Assembly (NCBI GenBank): GCA_030068145.1
Contig: JAPJBO010000007.1
Location: 706,249-770,248, forward strand
Length of the DNA stretch: 64,000 nt
From: Diplonema papillatum
Lineage: Eukaryota; Euglenozoa; Diplonemea; Diplonemida; Diplonemidae
Direction: 5' to 3'
Made by a program: the position numbers and the translations under genes. The notes under the pieces are model-generated. The model did not search any database. It was given only the letters and a program-made list of their open reading frames with translations, and was not told where the DNA came from. The first letter of the stretch is position 1; every line of letters starts with the position of its first letter. This document shows positions 10,397-22,641 of this stretch, one piece after another.

Positions 10397-13300
10397 GTAC
10401 GGAACTGGACTGCACAGGGGCCACAGCATGCACAAGAACGTGCGGGACCGATGCATGCAACAATTCGCATGTTACGTGTCCTCAGTCGGAAACTGCGGAA
10501 TGCGATTTGAACTGCGAGGCAGATTCGTGCATCAACAGTAAGATCACCTGCAATGCCAACTACGTTTTACCGGCGCAGTGTTCTCTCAATTGCTCACAAG
10601 CTGGATCTTGTGTGAATGTCGAGTTTTCAGGTCACCTCACCCCCATGTGTCCGGTACAGGGAGCCTGTGACGCTCCGTTGATGGCACTCACGACTGAGGC
10701 ACCACCGACCGATGCACCTTCAACCGCGGCGCCGGCAACCAATGTTCCACCGACTAGTGCACCTCCGACCAATGCACCACCAACTAGTGCACCTTCTACC
10801 GCAGCACCGGCGACCGCCGTTCCACTGACTAATGCACCTCCGACGATACCACCCACCGGTGCACCACCGACCAATGCACCGCCAACTAGTGCACCTTCTA
10901 CCGCAGCACCGGCGACCGCCGTTCCACTGACTAATGCACCTCCGACGATACCACCCACCGGTGCACCACCGACCAATGCACCATCAACTAGTGCACCTTC
11001 TACCGCAGCACCGGCGACCGCTGTTCCACTGACTAATGCACCTCCGACGATACCACCCACCGGTGCACCACCGACCAATGCACCACCAACTAGTGCACCT
11101 TCTACCGCAGCACCGGCGACCGCCGTTCCACTGACTAATGCACCTCCGACGATACCACCCACCGGTGCACCACCGACCAATGCACCATCAACTAGTGCAC
11201 CTTCTACCGCAGCACCGGCGACCGCTGTTCCACTGACTAGTGCACCTCCGACGATACCACCCACCGGTGCACCACCGACCAATGCACCACCAACTAGTGC
11301 ACCTTCTACCGCAGCACCGGCGACCGCCGTTCCACTGACTAATGCACCTCCGACGATACCACCCACCGGTGCACCACCGACCAATGCACCACCAACTAGT
11401 GCACCTTCTACCGCAGCACCGGCGACCGCCGTTCCACTGACTAATGCACCTCCGACGATACCACCCACCGGTGCACCACCGACCAATGCACCGCCAACTA
11501 GTGCACCTTCTACCGCAGCACCGGCGACCGCCGTTCCACTGACTAATGCACCTCCGACGATACCACCCACCGGTGCACCACCGACCAATGCACCATCAAC
11601 TAGTGCACCTTCTACCGCAGCACCGGCGACCGCCGTTCCACTGACTAGTGCACCTCCGACGATACCACCCACCGGTGCACCACCGACCAATGCACCACCA
11701 ACTAGTGCACCTTCTACCGCAGCACCGGCGACTGCTGTTCCACTGACTAGTGCACCTCCGACGATACCACCCACCGGTGCACCACCGACCAGTGCACCAC
11801 CCACCGGTGCACCACCGACCAATGCACCTTCTACCGCAGCACCGGCGACCGATGTTCCACCGACTAGTGCGCCTCCGACAACAGCACCACCCACCAGGGC
11901 ACCACGGACCAACGCACCACCAACCAGTGCACCTTCCACCAGTGCACCACCGACCAACGCCCCATCAACTAGCGCGCCTTCTACCGCAGCGCCGGCGACC
12001 GATGTTCCACCGACTAATGTACCTCCGACAATAGCACCTCTCAGCAGTGCACCACCGACCAATGCACCACCAACTAGCGCACCTTCCACCGCAGCACCGC
12101 CGACCAGTGCACCACCAACTAGTGCACCTCCGACGATAGTACCTTCAACCAGTGTACCACCGACCAATATACCACCGACTAGTGCACCTTCCACTAGTGC
12201 ACCACCGACCAACGCCCCACCAACCGATGTGCCTTCTACCGCTGCACCGCCGACCGGTGTTCCACCGACGGATGTATTCACATTTGTACCTCTGACTGCG
12301 GTACCTTCGACTTTGGCAACGCTGACTTTAGTACCTCAGACTAATACGCCAGCATTGACCTTCGCACCTACCGATGTCTCGTCGGCTGCCCCTGAGGCAC
12401 AGACGACCGGCGCGCCTTCAGTACCTGCATCCGTGTCACCACCACAGACAGTGTCCGCAGCACAGCTGAGTGCTATTTCTGAGAACGAGAAGCGCGTGCT
12501 TAACACAGCGGTGGATGTGCTGGCAGTTGTGTCGTTGGCTGGTGTGGCGGGAGCGGGATCTTCCGCAAGAATGCTTCTTTTCAAACAGTTCGGCTGCAAT
12601 GTCGACGACGTTGACCTTGAAGAAGCAGAAGAACTCGACTGGGAATTCCACCCGACGCGAATAGGTATGCTCGCATCTTCGGCGTTGTGGCAACACATTG
12701 CGGAGTGCGGACACCTCGTATTGCAGACGTTGTTCTACTCGAATATTTTGTTCCGCAGTGTTCCTTTTGTGCCAACAGAGCATTGGTAGTACGGTACTGG
12801 AAGTTGAATTGACTGCGGACTACATGCAACTTACCAAAGCCGGTGAGCTCCGCGAGTGCGCCTCTCCCAATTGTTGTCACAAGCAGATTCCTTCCGCTCG
12901 AAGGGAGAAAGAAAGAGACTTATCCGTATTCCGTACGAAAGCGCGGCGAAAAGTGGAAACACAGGATGAAGGGCAATCATCCTGTTCGTGTTTTATGCTC
13001 TTCGCTCCGCGTTTGTGTACAGATTTACTGAACGGAACGCGACTGACTCGTGTCAGTCTTTCTGACACGTGCCGTCGACTGAGCATATACCATTTGTTGA
13101 GCGACAAGCTCATGGATATTTGGCTATTTGCACGAGTTGCAAGGCCGGAAGAGAACTCTAGGACTCCGACATAGTTTGACCCTCACAAACGCAGGGATCA
13201 CCACCGGTGCGCGGCAGTACATGATCGCGGCTATGATCATGAACCCTATCGTCATCCTGCTCATCTTCTTGGTCGGATACGCGGTTGCCGGAGCTTTGTA

Positions 13301-14777
13301 CCGCTTTTACAACATAAGTTCCGTCGATCAGGCCTGCGGAAACATGAAGCTGCCGGGATTCTTGTACGTCCCGTATTTGTTCCTCCTGCAGGGGACCAGT
13401 CTCGTCTCGTCGCGGCTGGTATTCTACCCAAAGAATGATCCGGTGTTCCTCACGGTCCTGTCGGCCGTTGTCATGGTTGGATGCTTTGTTTCTCCTTGCG
13501 TCATCTATTATTACGTCCTCCGGCGCGCAGCATCCCGCGCAAGGTACATGAAGGAGTCAAAGTCGGATGACGAAGACCTCGTTCAGCAGTCTTTATCGGA
13601 TTCGACCACCTCAGGCAACACAAGACAGAAGGCGTGGTGGCTGCCTTTGCACCGTTTCGCGTTCGGCGAATACACGTGGGAGAATCAGGGGGACGAGTGC
13701 TTTGTCGAAAAGTATGGCATCGTCTTCGAAGGGATGAAGCGGACGACGTTGTGGTACCCGTTCGTGGAGATGATGACCATGAACGTGCTTAGCCTGCTGG
13801 TTTCCTGGCCCGCGAGGTCGTTGTTTTCGTGCACACTTCGGAACAGCATCATCTGCGCCCTGTTGGCGGTGTTCCTCGTCGTCACCGTCGTGAAGAGCCC
13901 ATTTGTTTCCCCATTTGACAACATCGCCTCGAGTGCAGCGAACAGTACCACTTTGGTTGCTGTGATCCTTCTCACCGTCGGTATCGGCACCGAGGCTGAA
14001 GACGAATCCACGTTCTTCGTGGTAGCGTCTTATACCCTGATTGTCGCAACCTTTATCATCCTCTGTAAAGCCGCCTGGGATTTGTGCGTCACGCTATTGG
14101 ACCTTTGGCTCGGGAGAAAGAACGGGGCCAGAAACATGTCAACGGCCAACAAGTCGAAAGAATCGTTAGACGAGATGAACGAATTATCACCGCAAGCCGA
14201 ATCCGCACTGCTCGAGAGCTCGACCGCGTCGTACAGCAAACTGTCCGAGCAGGAGCTGGTGGGCACTCCACTTCGGTTCCTTGTCATCCCGGCCGAAAAA
14301 CCGCATTCGAAGCGGTCGACAAGCGATGCCGTGAGAGAGGCACTTTCGGTCACAACGGCTTTCGAAGAGACTCTCCTCATCCGGTCTCCGAGTTCGCGAG
14401 GCGGCGGCGGCGGCAGCAGCAGGCTGTCCGAACTTCCAATCTCCCCGCAGCATCACATGGGTCACTCCTTACGCCCAGGAACAGCAGAGTCCTTCCGGGC
14501 TATGGGGAGTACGAAGAATGTGCTGAGTCTTGACAGTCTGCGCACCAGCAGCTTGTCCCGCCACAGCAGTGTGTCCCCGCCGTCTTTCGATGACTCGATA
14601 ACCCTCAACATCAGCCGGTCGCACAGCAGACTGTCTGACACGGGTACGTACTGCTCGCCAAGCTCTCCCCTTCGGCAGCCATCCGGAAAGCTGTTACGAC
14701 GCATTGCAAGCGGAGGCAGGAACGCACCGATCACGAAGACAGTCTCCGACCTTGAAGCACAACACCTCGCCGTGTGA
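10397..14777 (+). CDS. Gene 1: Cys-rich, mucin-like, multi-pass membrane protein (5' incomplete)
   Basis: Two exons, 10397-12664 and 13195-14777. The first starts after TTTCACAG in phase 1, so at least one upstream exon (signal peptide) is missing. The encoded order is a short Cys-rich segment of about 90 residues (C-x3-C, C-x5-C spacings), a Thr/Pro/Ala stalk of about 550 residues, a hydrophobic stretch around LAVVSLAGVAGAGS, then DWEFHPTRI. The intron (12665 GTATGC ... AACGCAG 13194) falls inside the next Gly codon. Exon 2 gives GITTGARQYM, roughly seven hydrophobic segments (for example IVILLIFLVGYAVAGAL, VPYLFLLQGTSLVS, ATFIILCKAAWDL) and a Ser-rich tail of about 200 residues with RRIAS, a basophilic-kinase-type site. 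It resembles protist surface proteins with Cys-rich ectodomains and a TRP-like C-terminal membrane domain. Receptor, adhesin or channel roles are inference. Clear paralogue of the gene at 50330-57532. Confidence 0.8.
10813..11832 (+). repeat. 102-bp coding minisatellite (34-residue stalk repeat)
   Basis: About ten copies of a 102-base unit begin at 10813, 10915, 11017 and so on with ACCGCYGTTCCACTGACT. Each encodes 34 residues built from A-P-P-T-N/S-A and IPPTG elements. Copies differ at a few positions (CCA/TCA, AAT/AGT) in a partly alternating pattern. The unit is a multiple of three, so copy-number change keeps the frame. Shorter degenerate A-P-x-T repeats flank it to about 12300. Confidence 0.9.
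12665..13194 (+). other. Intron of gene 1
   Basis: Donor GTATGC and acceptor CTCACAAACGCAG. Removing it joins ...CGA ATA G to GG ATC ACC, giving HPTRIGITTGARQYM. The paralogue splices at the same place and phase to give HPTTIGFSVAGERKYM, which strongly supports both boundaries. Confidence 0.85.
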
Positions 14778-15790
14778 CAGACGGCTGCGGCAACCTTTCG
14801 CGAAGCTTCTTTTCTTTAAATTGCCTTCTTTTTTGTATTGCTGGCGTTCGAAAGTTGTGCACCGTGCTCCACTCGGGAGTAGACACTCCGCAGAAATTGC
14901 TACTACGGTGACGTTCTGTTCTTTGATTCTGTCTTCTTGATTTTTGGATAAAACACGACTACTCCCCCCCCCCCGTCTGTTCTTGCAACACCAGGCCTCC
15001 TCACATAACCGTTCCCAGCACGTTCATGCAACCCCTCCCGCTCCGCCCAGCCGCCGACTCCCACTCCCAACACCGTATCAACCAATGGATGGACAGAGCA
15101 AGATCAACCTGAGCCAGTCCACCCGATTTCCTGGTAGTGCATCGAACTGCCTGCTGCTGTCTCTAACAGTCTATCAGCAGTCTATCAGCCGGGGTTACCA
15201 GCTCAGATCAACCAACGAACGAGCCTTCCCCAATCTAGGCCTGCAACCGAGGTCGTAGAAAAGTGTCTGCTAAAACGGTACGCATAAACTCCGGGGCGGT
15301 TAGCACCACTTTAGTGTACATTACACCAGAATGAAGACGAAATCGCAAAAACCCCGTCCCCCCGACCCCCCCTCAACCCCTTTAACACCTTGTACTAGGA
15401 ATCACCTCGCACCGGCAAAGCAACCCTGTCGCAAGCCCATATGGACCAGGTAGGCCGGGGAGTTTCTTTTGAAGACAGCTTAGCTCTTGACTAATGCTGC
15501 TGGCTGCTTGCGGCGCAGGGTGAAGAAGGGAAGAAAAAAATGAAAGCGCAAAAAACGATCAACACAAAGATGTTGTCGCAGGGGAACGCTGGGGGCGGTC
15601 GGAAAAGGTTCTCCTGCATTCACCTTCCCTCTTGCCCGGAGCGTTCCCTTTTTACTTTCGCCTCAATGAAATGACGTCTTTCGTTGGCATGCGTCGGCAC
15701 CATCGTGGTTGACAAGGAAACTCGAGACATCTCTGGATTACAGAACGCAACGGAGAGCGGCAAATGCCGCTCTTCCCGGTGCTATTGTTC
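14778..15790. other. No gene recognised
   Basis: Intergenic DNA 3' of gene 1. I see a C-run near 14967 and, near 15105-15215, a sequence related to the 175-180-bp inverted-repeat elements at 33660 and 58025 (CCTGAGCCAGTCCACCCG, then CTATCAGCAGTCTATCAGC). No coding frame looks convincing. Confidence 0.4.
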
Positions 15791-15794
15791 CAGC

Positions 15795-15985
15795 CTCAGA
15801 AGCTGGAGCTGAAGCTGAAGCTGAGCTTCGAAGCTAAGCTCAGAAGCTGGAGCTGAGTCACACCCGAAAAGCGGGTGTGCCACAACCAAAAACGCGGGTC
15901 AATCCACACCCGAAAAGCGGGTGTGACACCCGCTTTTTAACTCCAGCTTTAACTCCAGCTTCTGAGACTGGACTTCAGCGTGTAC
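15795..15985. repeat. Inverted-repeat element with AGCTGGAG ends
   Basis: CTCAGAAGCTGGAGCTGAAG near 15796 faces CTCCAGCTTTAACTCCAGCTTCTGAGACTGGAC near 15942-15974. Inside, ACACCCGAAAAGCGGGTGTG occurs twice as a short hairpin. Related pieces lie at about 18880-18955, 37850-38100 and 43665-43775. Confidence 0.6.
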
Positions 15986-16185
15986 GACGAAAAGGAGAGG
16001 GGGCTTGAACAAACCGCCCGCCGCAACGACTCCCGAGTGGCAACGGCTTGGTCTGTGTGCCATACTAGAAAGGAACCCTAGAAAGACCTGTACCGGATTC
16101 GCTCCGGAGTGCTTATTATTAGTACATACCGTGGGGCGGCAACGCAGGTTCACACGCCACATGGACTAACTGAGGCCATCGAGCT

Positions 16186-16260
16186 TTGCTCGGGCGTCTC
16201 CAAGGGGACACATTGGCCCCAACGCTGTTCAACCTCGTGATCGATGCGATCATGAGAGAA
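16186..16260 (+). pseudogene. LINE-type reverse transcriptase fragment
   Basis: The frame reads RLQGDTLAPTLFNLVIDAIM and then a stop (about 16192-16259). The pattern (R/L)QGD-x-L-(S/A)-P-x-L-F-N-L-x-(I/L)-D is the conserved non-LTR retrotransposon RT block. No longer RT frame continues on either side, so this is a short remnant. Confidence 0.65.
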
Positions 16261-16854
16261 GTTGAGTGAAATGACCCCGAAGTGAGCCAAGGCTCCAAAT
16301 ACGCCGAGTCCCTAAAACGGCTACGAGATCATGATTGCTAGAAAGAAAAGGGTTCTACGGGATACCTGTAGACTATCATAGTGTGTTCCCACAAACCGCC
16401 TGCAGACAGCACACATAAGGTTTTCAGGCTGAGCACGAAGGTGTGGGATGTCATTAGCAAGGACGAGCTACAGTTGCAGTGCCAAAGTTCGGGTCTGCCA
16501 CGCGTTGATACGGGTATTCAACTGGGGCTTTTCGACCGCAACCTTGAACCCAAATACTCATAGTGGCCTCAGGTGGCGGGCGAGCCGCGATTCGCCCAGG
16601 ACTCGCCCGTCTGCACCAAGCGGGGTCAGTTTTCGTGCTTTTTCTCAGGTGTGGGTCTTTCCCCAAATATCTGATCCTCGCGTATTGCCTGGCCACGCGC
16701 AGGCTTTTTCACCTGCAAAATGCTTCGAGTTTTGGGGATCACAATACCCCCTGTGCGTGGCTAGAAGAAAGAAAGAAAAAGAAAAAGAAAAAGGCCGCTC
16801 CTGGTCCAGGAACGTGACGGTCAACCACAGCTTGCAAGAGTCGGAGGCAGCACA

Positions 16855-16985
16855 GTGCCACAACCCCGTCCGCTCTGCCCTGCGGCTGACCGTCTCGACG
16901 AGCTTGTGTTCAGCGCGAGCGCCAAGCCCCAAGAAAGGTGCGCCAAGTCTTGATGCTTTAGTTTGTAGCACGTGGCTAAAACAAA
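16855..16985 (+). repeat. Dispersed repeat shared with 44.7 kb
   Basis: GCGGCTGACCGTCTCGACGAGCTTGTGTTCAGCGC...GGTGCGCCAAGTCTTGATGCTTTAGTTT closely matches about 44760-44852. The 44.6-kb copy extends further upstream and has a coding-like frame (VHDADWVDAWCAVLDID at 44626-44676), so the source may have been a gene or a transposon ORF. Confidence 0.55.
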
Positions 16986-17116
16986 AAAAAAGTTTGCAGC
17001 CCGCAACACAGCAGTCATACTGTCTGTTTGCGCGCGAGTCCGCTATCAGGAGCCCAGCGGAAAAGCAACAGAATGGGCCACTTGGCTAATGCACGAGATC
17101 AAGTCTAGCTCGAAGA

Positions 17117-17255
17117 TACGATAACACGGAACATTTTCTTTTGGGAACCCCACCGATCACCACAAGCACGCACTAAGCTGAACTTCACAAGCATCCAAAA
17201 GGTCGAAAGACACCAATCTGTACGTCCATTCGGATCGTCGGAAACACAAAAGCAA
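17117..17255. repeat. ~130-bp dispersed repeat, copy 1
   Basis: From ACGGAACATTTTCTTTTGGGAACCCCACC through GGATCGTCGGAAACACAAA it is nearly identical to 39750-39882. The end motif GATCGTCGGAAACACAA also occurs alone near 46468, 41428 and 28430. Confidence 0.75.
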
Positions 17256-17679
17256 GCCTTGGCCCAACGTACTCCAGAGAAGCTTGGGTTTCCCCTGTCA
17301 GCGAACGATGCCGGCCACGCTAATTCGTTCATCCTCTTCATTCTCTTTAATTCAGTATTGCTCTCTGAGCTGCAGCTGCCCTTTCTTCATCCGTCGGGAA
17401 GGATGAGCAGAACAGCTTCAGCCTCGCGAGATAAAAAAAATTGAACCAGGGAAATCACACGGGAAAACAAAAATTATCGAAAACACAAAAAAATCAGGCG
17501 AACTCCAACTCTAAAAACGAAGAGGCAAGACAAGACAGCTCCTGCGAAAGAAAAAATGGGCAGAGAAAGGAAACGCCGTCCTGCAAAGATGACAACCCAG
17601 CAACCCGAACCGGCTCGAGTTTGCTGTGCGCGGTTCCCGCGTTAGGATAATCTTTTGCGTCACGACACTCGAGGCACTG

Positions 17680-17975
17680 TTTTACATAAGCGCCAGCTTA
17701 GAAGGAAATGCTCGACAATAGCTGCCAGACAAAGAACCGAAGGGATCCCAAGTGCTGTATCTACCGAACCACGTGTTGAACGGACGTGAGGTCATGCGGA
17801 TCTACCCCTACACGACAAATCACACAAACACAACAGGTCAAAAGTCCTGAGTGAGAAAACAACACACGGTGGTGTAAGCGAATAACAAATCAGATTGTGT
17901 TTGTATTGTATTTTCCCCTCTGCCGCTATATTTCCTCCATTCGGAGTCAAAGCAGCTACGTCGAGTATTTCTACT
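17680..17975 (+). repeat. ~300-bp dispersed repeat family, copy A
   Basis: Begins ACATAAGCGCCAGCTT and runs through GGGATCCCAAGTGCTGTA, CTACCCCTACACGACAA and ACACACGGTGGTG to CATTCGGAGTCAAAGCAGCT and CGTCGAGTATTT. Other plus-strand copies: 19785-20045, 40120-40433, 45293-45573, and a partial at 46255-46302. A partial minus-strand copy is at 34945-35038, and a diverged relative at 25995-26215. No ORF is conserved. Confidence 0.8.
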
Positions 17976-18879
17976 GGCTTTCTGAAAACGAAGGTCTTGA
18001 GGACAGTGCATTGGCCCTGAGAAATAGCGTGATCCTCACCAACGCAGGTGAGTTCCGCCATTGCGCACAAGCAAAAAGAAACGGAAGACAAAGCAAAGTG
18101 GGCAACCTGGCTGAGTGGATTGAGCACCGGTAAGAGAGCGAGCTGGCTGTTTGTCGGCATACTGGGGGGCAGGGGTTCACATAAATCCGGGGGGGGCAGG
18201 GGTCGATCCCCGAGCCCCGGGCCCCTAGTTAGCGTCCACCAACCTGTGGGCATCTTCGGTCGAATGCATCACTGTTTTCCAACTTTTGAAGTGCGAAAAT
18301 GGCTTCAATGTTTCATCTGGACCCGAATCCGTAAACATCGGTCAAAACAGCCTTCTCGATGGCCCGCATTTGAAATATCGCCTTTAGTTTGTGGCCGGGG
18401 CCGGGTGGCCAGATTGTCGAAGGTGAAATGGTCCCCTGGAAAAATTGGGCCGACAAAAAATTTGTGCGTTTTCAGGGGGATTTGGGTCGAAATAAGTAAT
18501 TACTTTTTTTTTCCTGACCCCCACCCTGGGCACCACCTTAGAGCGATGAGGTCACCCTGCTGGTCCCTGTGTACACAGGCCCTGCAGGAGCCCACAGTGC
18601 ACGTCAAAACTGCAGGAACACCCCATTTTTATTCTTTCCGAGAACGGCGTTTTGGGAAAGATCGGATTGATTCGGACCCAGATCCAAAGTGCGGCCCCTG
18701 CCAAAAATGCGAAAGAAATGCCAACCCCTTGATGAAGTTGTACAGGGGTAAAACCGAGGCTGAAAACCAGGGGCCCGATCCCCTGGTTATGTGAACCACT
18801 GTTTGGCCCTGTTTGTCGTTCGCCCGCATTGCCTAAAGACGGTGAAGTCCTCAGTAGCTAGAGTTAAAGAGGTTTTGCC

Positions 18880-18955
18880 CGAGTCACGCCCGAAAATCGG
18901 GTGCGACACCGCCTTTTTCACTAGCTTTAACTCCAGCTCCTGAGGTGGACTCCAC
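18880..18955. repeat. Relative of the AGCTGGAG inverted-repeat element
   Basis: CACGCCCGAAAATCGGGTGCGACACCGCC followed by TTTAACTCCAGCTCCTGAGGTGGAC matches the right half of the element at 15795-15985. The 17980-18880 stretch before it shows only an A/G-rich and GGGGG-containing background and no recognised gene. Confidence 0.5.
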
Positions 18956-19414
18956 TGTGTAGGTACGCAAAATCCCTGTGCTTCCCCAAACCCCTCCCTT
19001 TGTGGGCTTGACTACGCTTAAAATACGCTGTCGAATACGTCGATTACTCAGCGAACATAGCTCGAAGTCGAGGATCCGGGGTTTGAAAAGTCTCCTGAGT
19101 GACCGTCGAAAAGGTTCCTTTTATGAAATCGTATATTGGTATGAATATCGTGTATCATAGTATGCGGTTTTGGTGTTGTGAATCTCGGAAACTGCAAGCC
19201 TTGGGTTGAGCCTGTAACAAGGTCCAACAAACCACGAAATTCGTAGAGCACGGTGCCCCTCAATCAAAGTTCTCCGACGCCATCGCGCCTCCAAATAAGA
19301 ATTCGCGAAAAGAGACGGTCAGACGGTACCAAGAAGACAGACTGTCACCTACTGCGGCACCATACTGAGGAGGGTCTACCGTAAGTAAGGTATGTGGACA
19401 ATGGCCGAAACCAC

Positions 19415-19575
19415 CAATGACCAACATCAAAGGTACCCACCGATCCTCTTACCTCGTGTAACCACCACTCTTACGACGCTCAGAGCACAAAGGATATCTT
19501 CCCATAACGACGAAGGTCACCCGGAGACTTTACAACCCCGGAGTTTCAAGCGAACTTTCACTCTAAAAAGAGATG
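19415..19575 (+). repeat. ~155-bp dispersed repeat, copy 1
   Basis: From GGTACCCACCGATCCTCTTACCTCGTGTAA through CCCGGAGTTTCAAGCGAACTTTCACTCTAAAAA it is almost identical to 28250-28400. Its tail (CAAGCGAACTTTCA) recurs near 20922. Confidence 0.75.
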
Positions 19576-19784
19576 TCAACCGGCTTTGAGTGTTCACCAG
19601 CTCCATTCCAAGCACGCTCTTTGCATCCCCATCCGTTCTTTCCGACAAGTACCATGTTTCCTGCATCATGATGCAAGGAAAAAGCACAAACCGTTTCACT
19701 TCAGTAGAGCACCCGCCTTTGCTCTGACCTTGCTGTTGTTGCAATCAGAGAGAATACTATACAAAGAAACCGTACGAACCTCGT

Positions 19785-20045
19785 TTTTTTACAGAAGCGC
19801 CAGCTTGAAAGGAAATCCTCGACGATGCCGCCCGACAGAGAACAGAAGGGATCACAAGTGCTGTAACTACCGAACCATGTGTTGAACGGACATGAGGTCA
19901 TACGGGTCTACCCCTACACGACAAATCACACAAACACACTAGATCAAAGTCCTGAGTGGGAAAACAACACACGGTGGTATTGTATTTGCCCCTCTACCTC
20001 TATATTTCCTCCATTCGGAGTCAAAGCAGCTACGTCGAGTATTTC
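19785..20045 (+). repeat. ~300-bp dispersed repeat family, copy B
   Basis: Matches copy A from GCGCCAGCTT to CGTCGAGTATTTCC, with one internal deletion of about 35 bases after ACACACGGTGGT. Confidence 0.75.
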
Positions 20046-20572
20046 CTTTGCCTCTCGAGGCCGAACGCGAGTTCAAAGCGCGCTAACTCTTTGCGGCAAA
20101 TGCAGGCGATATGCAGTGCCCCTTGAAACTCACATGCATGAAGCGGCGGCTATCAGCACCTACTGCACCCCACATGTGAGCCTGCCATAGTAATAAGAAC
20201 AAGCCTGGCATCAGTCGACATGAAGCGGTCCTGTTTGGAGAGAACAGCACTGTCACCTTTCGGCCGTTTTGAAAACACTCGAGCAATCGCCGAGGTGAAC
20301 AAGCAGAACGACGGTCACCTCGCCGTCGAACGTGCGGAAGCCCTTTCTCGGGCTCCCGGACAAAAACACACGAGCAGGGGGTTTTCTGCGGGGGGGAGTC
20401 TCAAGGTCCTTACGTGCCCACGGTGCATTAGTAAACGACTTGACTAGCGATTTGACACGTGATTTGACAAAAGACGTACATACACACAGGAGGACAGCAG
20501 CAGCGTGTGAGTACTCACTACACGGTGCCTATCTACGTACAGTCTATCCATGCTGTAGTGCATCAGCAGCAG

Positions 20573-20692
20573 CGTAGCATGCAGCGTAGCATGCAGCGTA
20601 GCATGCAGCGTAGCATGCAGCGTAGCATGCAGCGTAGCATGCAGCGTAGCATGCAGCGTAGCATGCAGCGTAGCATGCAGCGTAGCATCCTC
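20573..20692. repeat. 12-bp minisatellite
   Basis: About ten tandem copies of GCGTAGCATGCA. Each unit contains the palindrome GCATGC, so the array can fold on itself. The preceding 20416-20450 stretch resembles the left end of the TA-flanked MITEs (CACGGTGCATTAGT). Confidence 0.9.
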
Positions 20693-20779
20693 AGCAGGTG
20701 CAGTGTACCAGCAGTGCATCAGCATCGGTGAGTACATCACCACACGCAGAGGAGCACGGTGCAGTGGCGCACGCAACAA

Positions 20780-22035
20780 TTCCAAGCACGTTCTTGTGCT
20801 TTACCGCCCCCTCTCCCCGGATCCTGGAAACCTCCCCCCGAATTTCTAAAACTCTTCTTTCGACTTTCCAAGATCCATTTGCCGACGGTGACCCCGGAGG
20901 CTTTTCAATCCAAGTGTCTCAAGCGAACTTTCACATCTAAAAATGCTCAAGAGGAGCCGCCTGGTGATTGTCTCGACGGCGAAGGAAGGTTGACGTCAAG
21001 TAAAAGGCCACGGGCAGCCTTGGACGCACTTTCAAACTCGTGGCGAGGTTGGAATCTGAACCTTGTTATTCCATATCATTCACGGCGAACGCCTGCTTTG
21101 GGCACGCTGGTTTGTTCACACTGTAAGCGCTTTCATCCGGATGAAGAGATTACTTGCAGGGCACCATTACCACCTTTCATAGAGCACAGGTCTCGATAAT
21201 ACTCGAATACTCGTTCCCTCGCTTCCGTCCAAAGCCACACTGAGAAGCAGCTGCCGTCAAAGGGCCACTGGCTTGTGAAGTAAGCGCACGATCCGTCGTG
21301 GTCACCACGTATCACAACCAGTGCCAAGTTCAAAGCAGACGCGATTCAAAGCCACAACGAGAGCTTCCTTTGTTTTGCGCGCTTCCATCGTTTCGACGCA
21401 ACCGGCGTCCTACTCGAGTAATTCCTACTGGCGCTTAAGCAAACAAAGAAAAACGCACACCCGTCCCTCTAGATGGACTGCAAACACAAAAGAAAGAGCA
21501 CGCTTGAAAGAATTCAACACCCGGTGGGTGGCAAAAGCACAAAAAAACACTCAAGGATCAATACACCGAACAAGTCACCTGGAGACATTTGAACCCCCGA
21601 AGCTTCAAGAAAAACAATGCTCCACAGGAAAACCGACCCTCAGGATGACGGAACCTTGTCGGCCCACGTAGACACACAGACACCCCGTTCCGTACCTTTG
21701 TCATGATTGTTCCAAACCAGCTACCCCCATGAAAGCGACCACCTCCCAGCTCGATTACGCTCGATTCACGCTCGATTACGCGTTACGACACAACTCGATT
21801 ACGTTCTACGATGCATATTATGGCCACAGATTATTTGCATTCTAACTCAACAAGACGTTCTACGAGTCGGCACTGTTCGATCGGGCAGGGGGGTAAATTG
21901 GCTCAGATGCCTACTCGAACTGTTACCCCGAAATCGGTGCTTCGTACGATGGAGTCTAGCCATAGAAAGGGTATTCTTCTTTCCAGATAAGGCAACCTTC
22001 TCAACGGCATATTGAATGGACGACCCTAACTAGGC
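20780..22035. other. No gene recognised
   Basis: Contains short scraps of dispersed repeats (for example CAAGCGAACTTTCACATCTAAAAA at 20921) and a small CTCGATTACG cluster at 21748-21802. Open frames here are short and have no family resemblance I can see. Confidence 0.35.
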
Positions 22036-22043
22036 GGGCCACC

Positions 22044-22494
22044 AATGCACTACTGCATTGTTACTACCACTGCTGCATTGTTACTACCACTGCTGCATTG
22101 TTACTACCACTGCTGCATTGTTACTACCACTGCTGCATTGTTACTACCACCTGCTGCAGTGTTACTACCACTGCTGCATTGTTACTACCACCTGCTGCAG
22201 TGTTACTACCACTGCTGCATTGTTACTACCACCTGCTGCATTGTTACTACCACTGCTGCATTGTTACTACCACTGCTGCATTGTTACTACCACTGCTGCA
22301 TTGTTACTACCACCTGCTGCATTGTTACTACCACCTGCTGCATTGTTACTACCACCTGCTGCATTGTTACTACCACCTGCTGCATTGTTACTAACACTGC
22401 TGCATTGTTACTACCACTGCTGCATTGTTACTACCACCTGCTGCATTGTTACTAACACTGCTGCATTGTTACTACCACTACTGCATTGTTAATA
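22044..22494. repeat. 20/21-bp minisatellite
   Basis: About 22 copies of CTGCTGCATTGTTACTACCA, some with one extra C. The Mutator-like element at 22495 is inserted at the right edge of this array, and the target site ATTGTTAATA is close to the array's own ATTGTTACTA. Confidence 0.9.
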
Positions 22495-22641
22495 GGTGTA
22501 ATGCCCTTATATCCCACTCAAAACAAATTTGTGCCCTTATATCCCACTTCAAACAAATTTTGTGCCCTTATATCCCAAACTGGGATATAAGGGCACAAAT
22601 TTGTTTTGACAAATTTGAATCGAGGAAAATGCTGGAAAACT

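Noticed and set aside
10632..12281. 549-codon minus-strand ORF (Gly/Val/Ala-rich)
   Set aside because: It is the antisense of the 102-bp stalk repeat of gene 1; a repeat with unit length divisible by three keeps all frames open.
22045..22492. Leu/His/Cys/Tyr-rich ORFs, and a CRISPR-like look
   Set aside because: A 20/21-bp head-to-tail minisatellite without unique spacers; not a CRISPR array and not a gene.
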